From Novosphingobium sediminis (GTDB lineage Bacteria; Pseudomonadota; Alphaproteobacteria; Sphingomonadales; Sphingomonadaceae), in contig NZ_BJYR01000013.1 of NCBI RefSeq assembly GCF_007991615.1, forward strand, positions 205,594 through 269,593: a DNA stretch of 64,000 nt, given 5' to 3'. Numbering within the stretch: the stretch's first letter is position 1; each line of letters starts with the position of its first letter. The position numbers and the translations under genes were made by a program. Below are positions 42,926 to 50,507 of the stretch, piece after piece. Below the pieces are notes generated by a model that ran no database searches, had not been told where the DNA came from, and saw only the letters and a program-made list of their open reading frames with translations.

Positions 42926-44341
42926 TTGGCCAGTCTGGCAGCACCCCCATCGCGGTCCATCCGTCCGCATGACGCGCAATCCGAACGCGGCAACCCGCAC
43001 TGGATTCGCCTGAAGGACGAAAGCGAGCTCGATGCGATCCCCGGCGAGGATGGCTGGCCGCTGGTCGGCACGACGTTCATGCTGCTCGCCGATCCTATCG
43101 GCTTTGCGAAACGCATGCGCGCCAAGCATGGCGACGTCTATCGCACGCGAGGGTTCGGGCGGCGGCAGGTCGTGCTGATCGGGCCGGATGCGAACGAGCT
43201 TGTGCTGTTCGACCGCGACAAGATCTTCTCGTCCGAACAGGGCTGGGGCCCGGTGCTCAACCTGCTGTTCCCGCGCGGGCTGATGCTGATGGACTTCGCC
43301 GCGCACCGCGCGGACCGCAAGGCGCTGTCGATCGCGTTCAAGCCCGAGCCGATGCGGCACTACTGCGATCTGCTCAACGTGGATATCGCGGCAGGTGTGG
43401 AGGCGTGGGGTGAGGGGGAGCGCAAGTTCTACCCCGCGATCAAGGCGCTCACCTTGCAGACGGCGGCGACCAGCTTTCTCGGCCTGCCGTTCGGACCGGA
43501 GGCGGACAAGCTCAACAAGGCCTTCGTCGATATGGTGCAGGCAGCCGTCGCGCCGATCCGGCGGCCGCTGCCGTTCACCGCGATGGGCCGGGGCTATGCC
43601 GGGCGCAAGCTGATGGTCGAGTACTTCACCGGCCTGCTGCGCCAGCGGCGCGCTAATCCCGGGCAGGACATGTTCAGCCAGTTCGCGCTCGCGCGGCGGG
43701 AAGATGGAGATGGCGAACTGCTGCCGGAAGACGTCGTCGTCGATCACATGATCTTCCTGATGATGGCCGCGCACGACACGATCACATCTTCGTTCACCAC
43801 GCTGATCTGGCACCTCGCGAAGAATCAGGACTGGCAGGACAAGCTGCGTGCCGAGGCGCGGGCGGCGGCGGGCGGGGACGGCGTACCGCTCCCGTTCGAC
43901 GCGCTCGGCAAGCTTGATCTGGCCGAAATGGCAATGAAGGAAGCGCTGCGGATCATGCCGCCGGTGCCTTCCACCCCGCGCCGGGCGCTCAAGGATTTCA
44001 CGTTCCGGGGCTTCCGCATCCCGGCCGGCACCGACGTCGATGTCAGTGCCTCGGCGGTCCATGCCGATCCGGCGCTATGGCCCGATCCGGAACGCTTCGA
44101 TCCCATGCGTTTCACGCCCGAGGCCGTGGCGGCGCGGCACAAATACGCTTGGATTCCCTATGGCGGCGGCGCGCATATGTGCCTTGGCCTCCACTTCGCG
44201 ACGATGCAGACCAAGCTGCTGGTCCATCACATCCTCACCCGCTACAGGGTGGAGGTGGAACCGGGCTATACCCCGACCTGGCAACCGTGGCCGATCCCCA
44301 AGCCGCGCGACGGGCTGCCGGTGAAGTTTACGCGAATCTGA
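42926..44341 (+). CDS. cytochrome P450
   Basis: A 471-residue soluble P450 mono-oxygenase. The I-helix oxygen-activation motif is MMAAHDTITSS near residue 275, the K-helix ExxR is EALRIMPP, and the haem Cys lies in IPYGGGAHMCLGLHFA near residue 420, with Tyr replacing the usual Phe at the motif start. The start is TTG 42926 (MASLAAPPSRS) with AGGAG 8 nt upstream; a longer reading overlaps hemH and is unsupported. The substrate is unknown. No ferredoxin or reductase gene is adjacent. It has its own promoter with an operator. Confidence 0.88.
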   Translation: MASLAAPPSRSIRPHDAQSERGNPHWIRLKDESELDAIPGEDGWPLVGTTFMLLADPIGFAKRMRAKHGDVYRTRGFGRRQVVLIGPDANELVLFDRDKIFSSEQGWGPVLNLLFPRGLMLMDFAAHRADRKALSIAFKPEPMRHYCDLLNVDIAAGVEAWGEGERKFYPAIKALTLQTAATSFLGLPFGPEADKLNKAFVDMVQAAVAPIRRPLPFTAMGRGYAGRKLMVEYFTGLLRQRRANPGQDMFSQFALARREDGDGELLPEDVVVDHMIFLMMAAHDTITSSFTTLIWHLAKNQDWQDKLRAEARAAAGGDGVPLPFDALGKLDLAEMAMKEALRIMPPVPSTPRRALKDFTFRGFRIPAGTDVDVSASAVHADPALWPDPERFDPMRFTPEAVAARHKYAWIPYGGGAHMCLGLHFATMQTKLLVHHILTRYRVEVEPGYTPTWQPWPIPKPRDGLPVKFTRI

Positions 44342-44351
44342 CGGTTCGGAA

Positions 44352-44436
44352 GGCGGCGCCAGCCCGCTCCCCCGCCCGGCCACCCAACGGGATTGTACGC
44401 TGTGGGGGCCGGGCGGGGGAGCGGGCTGGTGCCGCC
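44352..44436. repeat. large G/C-rich inverted repeat (CCCGCTCCCCCGCCCGGCC type), copy 1
   Basis: The arms 44352-44386 (GGCGGCGCCAGCCCGCTCCC...) and 44401-44436 (...GGGAGCGGGCTGGTGCCGCC) are nearly perfect complements over more than 30 bp, with a 14-nt loop. The same arm recurs at 63963-64000. It may act as a transcription barrier after the P450 gene. The rest of this 261-nt gap holds the rpsT promoter. Confidence 0.8.
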
Positions 44437-44476
44437 CGGCAACGCGCTTTTCCGCGCGTTGCCGCAAAGACTACCG

Positions 44477-44505
44477 TTGACGATTCGGCATGCCGTGGCT
44501 AAGGG
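44477..44505 (+). promoter_or_regulatory. probable rpsT promoter
   Basis: TTGACG at 44477-44482, 17 nt spacing, then TAAGGG around 44500-44505. The -35 is consensus and the -10 is weak, as in many alphaproteobacterial sigma-70 promoters. It is about 100 nt upstream of rpsT. Confidence 0.4.
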
Positions 44506-44602
44506 GCGCGCTTTCCGGAGAGTCTGACAGGGCTTTGCCGGGCCCACAGGTTTACTCGCCGCCCGCGGTTCATGCGGTTCCGGCTCTTGAAACAGGACAG
44601 TC

Positions 44603-44863
44603 ATGGCCAATACGCCGCAAGCCCGTAAGCGCATCCGTCGCAATGCCAACCGTGCCGAGATCAACGGCAATCGTCTTTCGCGCATCCGCACTTTCGTGAA
44701 GAAGGTCGAAGCCGCGATCGCTGGTGGCGACAAGACTGCTGCGGCTGAAGCGCTCCATGCTGCTCAGCCCGAGCTGGCGCGTGGTGTGGCCCGCGGCGTG
44801 CTCCACAAGAACACTGTCGCGCGCAAGATGTCGCGCCTGTCGAAGCGAGTCGCTTCGCTCTGA
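44603..44863 (+). CDS. rpsT: 30S ribosomal protein S20
   Basis: An 86-residue, strongly basic three-helix protein that binds 16S r[23 protein letters not shown] at the start and [20 protein letters not shown] at the end are diagnostic. It lies directly upstream of dnaA, an arrangement shared with Caulobacter and other alphaproteobacteria. It is followed by a strong terminator. Confidence 0.97.
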   Translation: MANTPQARKRIRRNANRAEINGNRLSRIRTFVKKVEAAIAGGDKTAAAEALHAAQPELARGVARGVLHKNTVARKMSRLSKRVASL

Positions 44864-45328
44864 TTCGCATCGCGTAGGGCTCTCACGGGCCCTCTGATGT
44901 ACAAAAACGGAACGCGGCTGGTGTCTGTGACACCGGCCGCGTTTTGTTTCGCCCCGGTTACAAGTCGTACCGGATGTTCGGCACTGGCCCTGTCACGCAC
45001 AAGTCGCAGATTTCTGCCGATTCGCGGGTGCCTTGACGCAAAATCCAACAAATTCAGCGCTTTGATTGATTTCTGCGGTGTTTAGGTCGTCAAGATTCTT
45101 TATTTCAGTTTTTTTGCGGCTCAGCGCTTGCGAATCCCTCGGGATCGCCAATAGACATGGTTCTCCCGATGCGGCGCGGGCTCTGCCTCAGCAGGTTCGA
45201 CAGCCGATTCGGGGTCACGACAATCGCAAGTTTCATGATCGGGAGCAGGGGTGCTTTCCCGGTTCGAGGTAGTATTGTGCCTGTGGCAGGGGGTGCCGAA
45301 GCAGGCCGTCTGGGTGAGGTAGCGAAGC
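44864..45328. other. rpsT-dnaA intergenic region (465 nt)
   Basis: It contains the rpsT terminator at 44911-44948 and the dnaA promoter and leader. Three GANTC sites (45019, 45094, 45206) are present, the target of the cell-cycle methylase CcrM in this class. I found no TTATNCACA DnaA box and no A/T-rich 13-mer array, so I do not call an origin here. A T-rich stretch, TTTATTTCAGTTTTTTTG, lies near 45099. I see no convincing small gene. Confidence 0.6.
44911..44948 (+). terminator. intrinsic terminator after rpsT
   Basis: AACGCGGCTGGTGTC and GACACCGGCCGCGTT form a 15-bp stem with a TGT loop, followed by TTGTTT. Confidence 0.92.
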
Positions 45329-46822
45329 GTGAAGATGGATGAATTTGGCAGCGGCGGACGGGGCGCCGCGGCCCAGGCGGCTGACGCCGCGCCGGGCAGG
45401 AAGGGACGTGAAAACGCAATGATCGAGGACCAGGAAGCGCTCGATCTTGCAGCAGATTGGGCAGATATCAGTCAGGGTCTGAAAAAGGACCTCGGCCCCC
45501 AGCTTCACAGCCAGTGGATCAAGCCGATCCAGGTTGGCACCTTCTGCAAGGAAACCGGAACGCTGGACCTGTTCCTGCCGACCGAGTTCTCCGCGAACTG
45601 GGTGGCTGACCGCTTTGCCGACCGGCTTTCGCTTGCGTGGAAGATCGCGCGCTCGGAAGTGCGTCAGGTGCGCATCACCGTGCACCCGCGCCGCCGCGCC
45701 ATGCCCGAGCTGCGCATGGGCGGAATGCCCGCGAACGACACCGGGCCGCTGCCGACTGTCCAGCGCCAGGCCGCCGTGCCGCTGAGCGCCGACGCTGCCG
45801 TCACCGGGCTCGACCCGTCGCTGACCTTCGCCGAATTCGTCTCGGGCTCGGCCAACGTCCTCGCGGTCAATGCCGCGCAGCGCATGGCCGCGCTGGAAAC
45901 GCCGCAGTTCTCGCCGCTCTACCTCAAGGGCGCGACCGGACAGGGCAAGACGCACCTGCTCCACGCCATCGGCCACGCCTACGCCGCCGCCCGCCCGGGC
46001 GCGCGCATCTTCTACTGCTCGGCCGAGCGCTTCATGATCGAGTTCGTGCAGGCCATGCGCTCGAACGAAATGCTGGAATTCAAGGCGCGCCTGCGCGGGT
46101 TCGACCTGCTGCTTGTCGACGACATCCAGTTCATCATCGGCAAGGCTTCGACGCAGGAGGAATTCCTCCACACGATCGATGCGCTGATGAGCGCGGGCAA
46201 GCGCCTTGTCGTCGCCGCCGACCGCGCGCCGCAGGCCCTGGACGGGGTCGAGCAGCGCCTGCTGTCACGCCTCTCGATGGGTCTCGTTGCCGATATCCAG
46301 CCCGCAGACATCGATCTGCGCCGCAAGATCCTCGAACACCGCCTCGCGCGCTTCACCGCCTCGCAAGTCCCGGCAGACGTGATCGAGTTCCTCGCGCGCA
46401 CTATCAATCGCAACGTCCGCGAACTCGTTGGCGGGCTCAACAAGCTGATCGCCTATGCCCAGCTTACCGGCCAGCCGGTCTCGCTCCAGCTGGCGGAAGA
46501 GCAGCTCACCGATATCCTCTCGGCCAACCGCCGCCGGATCACGATCGACGAGATCCAGCGCATGGTCTGCCAGTTCTACCGCGTCGACCGCACCGAAATG
46601 GCCAGCAAGCGCCGCGCCCGCGCAGTCGTGCGGCCCCGCCAAGTCGCGATGTACCTCGCCAAGGTGCTGACGCCGCGCTCGTACCCGGAGATCGGCCGCA
46701 AGTTCGGCGGGCGCGATCACTCGACCGTGATCCACGCGGTGCGGCTGATCGAGGAACTGCGCACGCGCGATGCCGATATGGACGGCGATGTGCGGACCTT
46801 GCTGCGGCAGCTTGAGGATTAA
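45329..46822 (+). CDS. dnaA: chromosomal replication initiator protein DnaA
   Basis: A DnaA of up to 497 residues. Domain I is near the N-terminus ([20 protein letters not shown]). The AAA+ domain has Walker [20 protein letters not shown] (about 198-216), Walker [16 protein letters not shown] and a box VII Arg in [14 protein letters not shown]. Domain IV binds DnaA boxes through [16 protein letters not shown] and [19 protein letters not shown]. Starts at GTG 45329, ATG 45335 or ATG 45420 ([10 protein letters not shown], with GGAAGGGACG upstream) are all possible; the first 31 residues look unstructured. dnaN does not follow. Confidence 0.95.
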   Translation: MKMDEFGSGGRGAAAQAADAAPGRKGRENAMIEDQEALDLAADWADISQGLKKDLGPQLHSQWIKPIQVGTFCKETGTLDLFLPTEFSANWVADRFADRLSLAWKIARSEVRQVRITVHPRRRAMPELRMGGMPANDTGPLPTVQRQAAVPLSADAAVTGLDPSLTFAEFVSGSANVLAVNAAQRMAALETPQFSPLYLKGATGQGKTHLLHAIGHAYAAARPGARIFYCSAERFMIEFVQAMRSNEMLEFKARLRGFDLLLVDDIQFIIGKASTQEEFLHTIDALMSAGKRLVVAADRAPQALDGVEQRLLSRLSMGLVADIQPADIDLRRKILEHRLARFTASQVPADVIEFLARTINRNVRELVGGLNKLIAYAQLTGQPVSLQLAEEQLTDILSANRRRITIDEIQRMVCQFYRVDRTEMASKRRARAVVRPRQVAMYLAKVLTPRSYPEIGRKFGGRDHSTVIHAVRLIEELRTRDADMDGDVRTLLRQLED

Positions 46823-46830
46823 GGGATAAG

Positions 46831-46998
46831 GGAAAATGCGAGGGCCATTGCCCTCGCGCTCCCGTTAGTCGGCGCATGGCGGAGCGGTTGTGTACCCCGG
46901 CGAAGCCGGAGGAATGAAGCCGCTTCGCGGATTGGACCAACCGATAGGCCCTGCACCAAACTCCCGGGAGCGCGAGGGCAATGGCCCTCGCATTTTCC
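46831..46998. repeat. 168-bp element with 34-bp terminal inverted repeats
   Basis: GGAAAATGCGAGGGCCATTG... (46831-46864) and its exact reverse complement (46965-46998) flank about 100 bp. Each arm also folds on itself (GCGAGGGC-CATT-GCCCTCGC). The element fills almost the whole dnaA-moeB gap. No transposase frame is inside, so it is MITE-like or a very large terminator structure. Confidence 0.75.
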
Positions 46999-47023
46999 TC
47001 TCTTTCTCCCTAACTCCCCTCCC

Positions 47024-47791
47024 ATGACTCCAGACCGCCTCGACCGCTTCGCCCGCCATATCGTTCTCCCCGAAGTCGGCGGGGCCGGGCAGGCGAAACT
47101 GGTGCAGAGTCATGTCGTGCTGGTCGGCATGGGCGGTATTGGCAGTCCGGCCTTGCAGTATCTGGCGGGGGCCGGGATTGGCCGGCTGACTTTGATTGAC
47201 GACGATCTGGTCGAGGCTTCCAACCTTCAGCGGCAGACCATTTTTGGCACCGAGGATATCGGCAAGCCCAAGGCGGAAGCCGCAGCCGTTTGGCTCGCGG
47301 CGTTCGATCCGGCGCTGGTTGGTATCGCCCATGTCACGCGGCTCACGCGGGAGAATGCGGCGGAGCTGATTGCGGGGGCCGATGTGGTGCTCGATGGCAG
47401 CGACAACTTCGCGACGCGGCTGGCGGTTTCCGATGCCTGCGTGGCGGCGGGCATTCCGCTTACAAGCGCGGCGCTGGGGCGGTTTCAGGGGCAGGTGGCG
47501 AGCTTTGCCGGGCACCGTGAGGGGCACGCCTGTTATCGCTGCTTTGTCGGCGATGCATTCGATGCCGAGGATTGCGACAGCTGCGCCGATACGGGTGTGC
47601 TCGGCGCGATGGTCGGCATGGTTGGCGCGTTTGGCGCGATGGCCGCGATGCGCGTGTTGCTGGAAGGTGTTTCGACCCTGGGCGATCCGCAGTGGGGGCA
47701 GGTCCATGTGCTTGACGGGCTGAAGCCGGCGCTGCGCACGATGCGGATTGCCAAGGACCCGGAGTGCCGGGCCTGCGCCTCAGCCGCCTAG
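47024..47791 (+). CDS. moeB: MoeB/ThiF-family adenylyltransferase (E1-like)
   Basis: A 255-residue enzyme that adenylates the C-terminus of a ubiquitin-like sulfur carrier (MoaD or ThiS). The ATP loop is VLVGMGGIGSPALQYLAGAG, followed by IDDDLVEASNLQRQTIFG and DGSDNFATRLAVSDAC. Zinc cysteines are CYRCF and CRAC at the C-terminus, and CDSCADTGVLGAMVG is the family signature after the crossover loop. There is no rhodanese domain. Whether it serves molybdopterin or thiamine synthesis cannot be told here, though a molybdenum enzyme is encoded at 39.5 kb. Its 3' end overlaps convergent sirtuin by 12 nt. Confidence 0.9.
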   Translation: MTPDRLDRFARHIVLPEVGGAGQAKLVQSHVVLVGMGGIGSPALQYLAGAGIGRLTLIDDDLVEASNLQRQTIFGTEDIGKPKAEAAAVWLAAFDPALVGIAHVTRLTRENAAELIAGADVVLDGSDNFATRLAVSDACVAAGIPLTSAALGRFQGQVASFAGHREGHACYRCFVGDAFDAEDCDSCADTGVLGAMVGMVGAFGAMAAMRVLLEGVSTLGDPQWGQVHVLDGLKPALRTMRIAKDPECRACASAA

Positions 47792-48496
47792 CAGTTCCTC
47801 GACCCATGCCGGCACGATCTCGCTGGCGGGTCCGAGGCGGGTTTCGTCGAACCACGTAGAACCTTGCGAGCGCTCGAGATTGAGTTCGAGCGTCTGCGCG
47901 CCGAGTTCGCGTGCGGTGCGCACGAAGCCGGCGGCGGGGTAGACTGCGCCGGAGGTGCCGATCGACACGAAGAGATCGGCCTCGCGCAGCGCGGCGAAGA
48001 TCTCGTCCATGCGGTAGGGCACTTCGCCGAACCACACGACATCGGGACGCAGGTAGGGCGCGCGGCAGGACGGGCAGGGCGGCCGCTCGATCAGCGGGCC
48101 GGTCCAGCGGTGGCGCGTATCGCAGTTGGTGCACCACACGGTGAGGTGTTCGCCGTGCATGTGGATGACCGAGAGCGAGCCGCCGCGTTCGTGGAGGTCG
48201 TCGACGTTCTGGGTGACGAGCGTGACGCTGCCGCCGGGCACTTGCCTGGGCCATTCGCGCTCCAGCCGGCCCAGCGCATTGTGCGCGGGGTTGGGCTCCT
48301 TGGTCTGGATCGCGGCGCGGCGCATGTCGTAGAAGCGCAGCACGAGGTTGGGATCGCGGGCGAAGCCTTCGGGCGTGGCGACGTCCTCGACGCGGTGCTG
48401 TTCCCACAGGCCCCCTGCCGAGCGGAAAGTATCGATCCCGCTTTCGGCGGAGACGCCTGCCCCTGTCAGGATGACGATGTTGCGAATGGTCTGCAT
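47780..48496 (-). CDS. cobB: NAD-dependent protein deacylase (Sir2 family, CobB-like)
   Basis: A 238-residue class III sirtuin. NAD-binding blocks are ILTGAGVSAESGIDTFR and LVTQNVDDLHERGG, with the catalytic His in VIHMHGEHL. Zinc cysteines are CTNC and CPSC. Tyr and Arg in RFYDMRR match the pair that makes CobB/SIRT5 prefer succinyl- and malonyl-lysine, so desuccinylation is predicted alongside deacetylation. The start at 48496 (MQTIRNIVILTGAG) fits the family; ATG 48505 and TTG 48532 are in frame. It is divergent from dapB by about 35 nt and convergent with moeB. Confidence 0.92.
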   Translation of the reverse strand: MQTIRNIVILTGAGVSAESGIDTFRSAGGLWEQHRVEDVATPEGFARDPNLVLRFYDMRRAAIQTKEPNPAHNALGRLEREWPRQVPGGSVTLVTQNVDDLHERGGSLSVIHMHGEHLTVWCTNCDTRHRWTGPLIERPPCPSCRAPYLRPDVVWFGEVPYRMDEIFAALREADLFVSIGTSGAVYPAAGFVRTARELGAQTLELNLERSQGSTWFDETRLGPASEIVPAWVEELLGG

Positions 48497-48531
48497 CGCG
48501 GCCATGAAGCACGGCGGATACGAGGTGATCA

Positions 48532-49260
48532 ATGACTAGAGTGGGCATTATCGGCAGCGCTGGGCGCATGGGTCAGGCGCTGGCCGAAGCGATCACGGCG
48601 GCGGGGCATGAAGTCTCGGGCGGGATCGATCAGGGCGGCGATCCGCTCGCGCTGGCGCAGGCGAGCGACGTGCTGGTCGATTTCTCGGCTCCGGCGGCGC
48701 TGGAGTTCAATCTCGATGCGGCGATCCACGCCGGCATTCCCATCGTGGTCGGTACAACGGGCCTTGCCGAGCGGCATCACTGGCTGGTCGATGCGGCGGC
48801 GGTTTCGGTGCCGGTGCTGCAGACGGGCAATACCTCGCTCGGCGTGACCCTGCTGGCGCATCTGGTGCGTGAGGCGGCGAGCCGGCTGGGCGAGGACTGG
48901 GACATCGAGATTGTCGAGACGCACCACCGCATGAAGGTCGATGCGCCATCGGGCACGGCGCTGCTGCTGGGCGAGGCGGCGGCAGCGGGCCGGGGCGTGC
49001 GGCTGGCGGAGGAATCGGTGCGCGGGCGCGACGGGGTGACGGGCGCGCGGAAGCAGGGCACCATCGGCTTTGCGGCGCTGCGCGGCGGCACCGTTGCGGG
49101 CGATCACACTGTCCATTTCCTCGCGGACAACGAGCGGATTGCGCTCTCGCACCTTGCCGAGAACCGCGCGATCTTTGCGCGCGGGGCGGTGCGTGCGGCG
49201 GAATGGCTGCTCGGGCAGGAGCCGGGGCGTTATACGATGCCTGAGGTGCTGGGGCTTTGA
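48532..49260 (+). CDS. dapB: 4-hydroxy-tetrahydrodipicolinate reductase
   Basis: A 242-residue NAD(P)H-dependent reductase of the diaminopimelate/lysine pathway. The nucleotide loop GIIGSAGRMGQALAEAI is at the N-terminus, VDFSAPAALEFNLDAA follows, and the substrate-binding block is EIVETHHRMKVDAPSGTALL, with the catalytic His/Lys. It is slightly shorter than the E. coli enzyme, as usual in sphingomonads. The stop overlaps the nth start by 4 nt (TTGA), so the two are translationally coupled. Confidence 0.95.
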   Translation: MTRVGIIGSAGRMGQALAEAITAAGHEVSGGIDQGGDPLALAQASDVLVDFSAPAALEFNLDAAIHAGIPIVVGTTGLAERHHWLVDAAAVSVPVLQTGNTSLGVTLLAHLVREAASRLGEDWDIEIVETHHRMKVDAPSGTALLLGEAAAAGRGVRLAEESVRGRDGVTGARKQGTIGFAALRGGTVAGDHTVHFLADNERIALSHLAENRAIFARGAVRAAEWLLGQEPGRYTMPEVLGL

Positions 49261-49964
49261 AGAAGGACCAGATCTTCGAGTTCTTCCGGCGGCTGGCCGA
49301 GGCTAATCCTTCGCCGGAGACCGAGCTGGAATATGGCAATGTCTATCAGTTGCTGGTGGCGGTGACGCTTTCGGCGCAGGCGACCGACGTGGGCGTGAAC
49401 AAGGCGACGCGGGCACTGTTTGCCAAGGTGAAGACGCCGCAGGACATGCTCGATCTTGGCGAGGAAGGCCTCAAGGAGCACATCAAGACGATCGGGCTGT
49501 TCAATTCCAAGGCGAAGAACGTGATCGCGATGGCCGAGATTCTGGTGCGCGAGCATGGCGGCGAAGTGCCGGCGGACCGCGACCTGCTCACCGCGCTGCC
49601 GGGCGTGGGGCGCAAGACGGCGAATGTCGTGCTCAATTGCGCGTTCGGCGCGGAGACCTTCGCGGTCGACACGCATATCTTCCGCGTGAGCAACCGCACC
49701 GGGATCGCCAAGGGCAAGACGCCGCTGGCGGTGGAGAAGGGCCTCGAGAAAAAGGTGCCGCAGCCGTTCCGGGTCGGATCGCACCACTGGATGATCCTGC
49801 ACGGGCGCTATGTCTGCAAGGCGCGCACCCCGGAGTGCTGGCGCTGCGAAGTGGTTGACCTTTGCGGCTTCAAGGGGAAGATTCTGGAGAAGGGGGCGAA
49901 GCCTGCGACCACGCCAGCGACTCGGGGGGGCGGAGCGCGGGCTGCCAAGGAGAAGAAGCCATGA
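49257..49964 (+). CDS. nth: endonuclease III
   Basis: A 235-residue DNA glycosylase/AP lyase for oxidised pyrimidines. The helix-hairpin-helix with the catalytic Lys is LPGVGRKTANVVLN, the catalytic Asp is in AVDTHIFRVSNR, and the 4Fe-4S cysteines follow the C-x6-C-x2-C-x5-C rule in CKARTPECWRCEVVDLC near residues 187-203. The C-terminal 25 residues are a basic Ala/Thr/Lys tail. TTG start 49257 (MKKDQIFEFF). The stop overlaps the lipoprotein ATG by 4 nt. Confidence 0.95.
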   Translation: MKKDQIFEFFRRLAEANPSPETELEYGNVYQLLVAVTLSAQATDVGVNKATRALFAKVKTPQDMLDLGEEGLKEHIKTIGLFNSKAKNVIAMAEILVREHGGEVPADRDLLTALPGVGRKTANVVLNCAFGAETFAVDTHIFRVSNRTGIAKGKTPLAVEKGLEKKVPQPFRVGSHHWMILHGRYVCKARTPECWRCEVVDLCGFKGKILEKGAKPATTPATRGGGARAAKEKKP

Positions 49965-50392
49965 GTGCTTTGAAGACCGCCGCCTTGCTGACCATGACCG
50001 CTGCCGCCGCGCTCTCGCTGGGCGCCTGCGCGGCCAAGGGTGGATCGGCATGGGCCGAGAACGGCCATGCTGCCGATATCCCCGCCGCAACGCCGACGGG
50101 CAAGGCGGTGAGTTGCATTCCGATCACCTCGATCCGCGAAAGCCGTGTCCGCGACGATTGGACCATCGATTTCCGCACCGGCGGCGACACCTGGTATCGC
50201 AACAGCTTGCCCTATCGCTGCGGCAACCTCGGCTTCGAGCGGGCGTTCTCCTATTCGACCTCGCTCTCGCAGCTGTGCAACGTCGATATCATCACGGTGT
50301 TCCGCAATGGTGGCGGCCCGACAGGCCCGATGGGTTCGTGCGGGCTCGGCATGTTCCAGCCGGTGAAGCTGGCGAAGGAAAGCAAGAAGTAG
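49961..50392 (+). CDS. putative lipoprotein, DUF6491-like
   Basis: A 143-residue exported protein. The signal sequence ends in a lipobox-like LSLGAC, so it is probably lipid-modified at Cys24. The mature part has VSCIPITSIRESRVRDDWTI, WYRNSLPYRCGNLGFERAF, LCNVDIITVF and SCGLGMFQPVKL, with four cysteines and an Arg/Asp-rich strand pattern that resembles the DUF6491 family of alphaproteobacterial lipoproteins. The function is unknown. It overlaps nth by 4 nt, an odd operon partner for a DNA-repair gene. Confidence 0.7.
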   Translation: MSALKTAALLTMTAAAALSLGACAAKGGSAWAENGHAADIPAATPTGKAVSCIPITSIRESRVRDDWTIDFRTGGDTWYRNSLPYRCGNLGFERAFSYSTSLSQLCNVDIITVFRNGGGPTGPMGSCGLGMFQPVKLAKESKK

Positions 50393-50404
50393 GTTTCACA
50401 CACT

Positions 50405-50491
50405 CGTCATTGCGAGCGTAGCGAAGCAATCTAGGGCGTTTTTGCGCTATCGCTCTGGATTTGCTTCGTCGCTGCGCTCCTCGCAATGACG
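50405..50491. repeat. diverged copy of the CGTCATTGCGAGCG palindromic repeat
   Basis: The left arm CGTCATTGCGAGCGTAGCGA matches the other copies. The loop differs (GGGCGTTTTTGCGC) and the right arm is altered (TTGCTTCGTCGCTGCGCTCC). It lies between the convergent lipoprotein and symporter genes. Confidence 0.75.
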
Positions 50492-50507
50492 ATGGTTGGA
50501 GGAGCGC

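Noticed and set aside
45033..45062. dnaA promoter with -35 TTGACG at 45033
   Set aside because: No acceptable -10 hexamer occurs at 16-18 nt spacing, so I did not list it.
44864..45328. Possible replication origin between rpsT and dnaA
   Set aside because: No DnaA boxes or A/T-rich unwinding element are visible, and in this class the origin is usually not next to dnaA.
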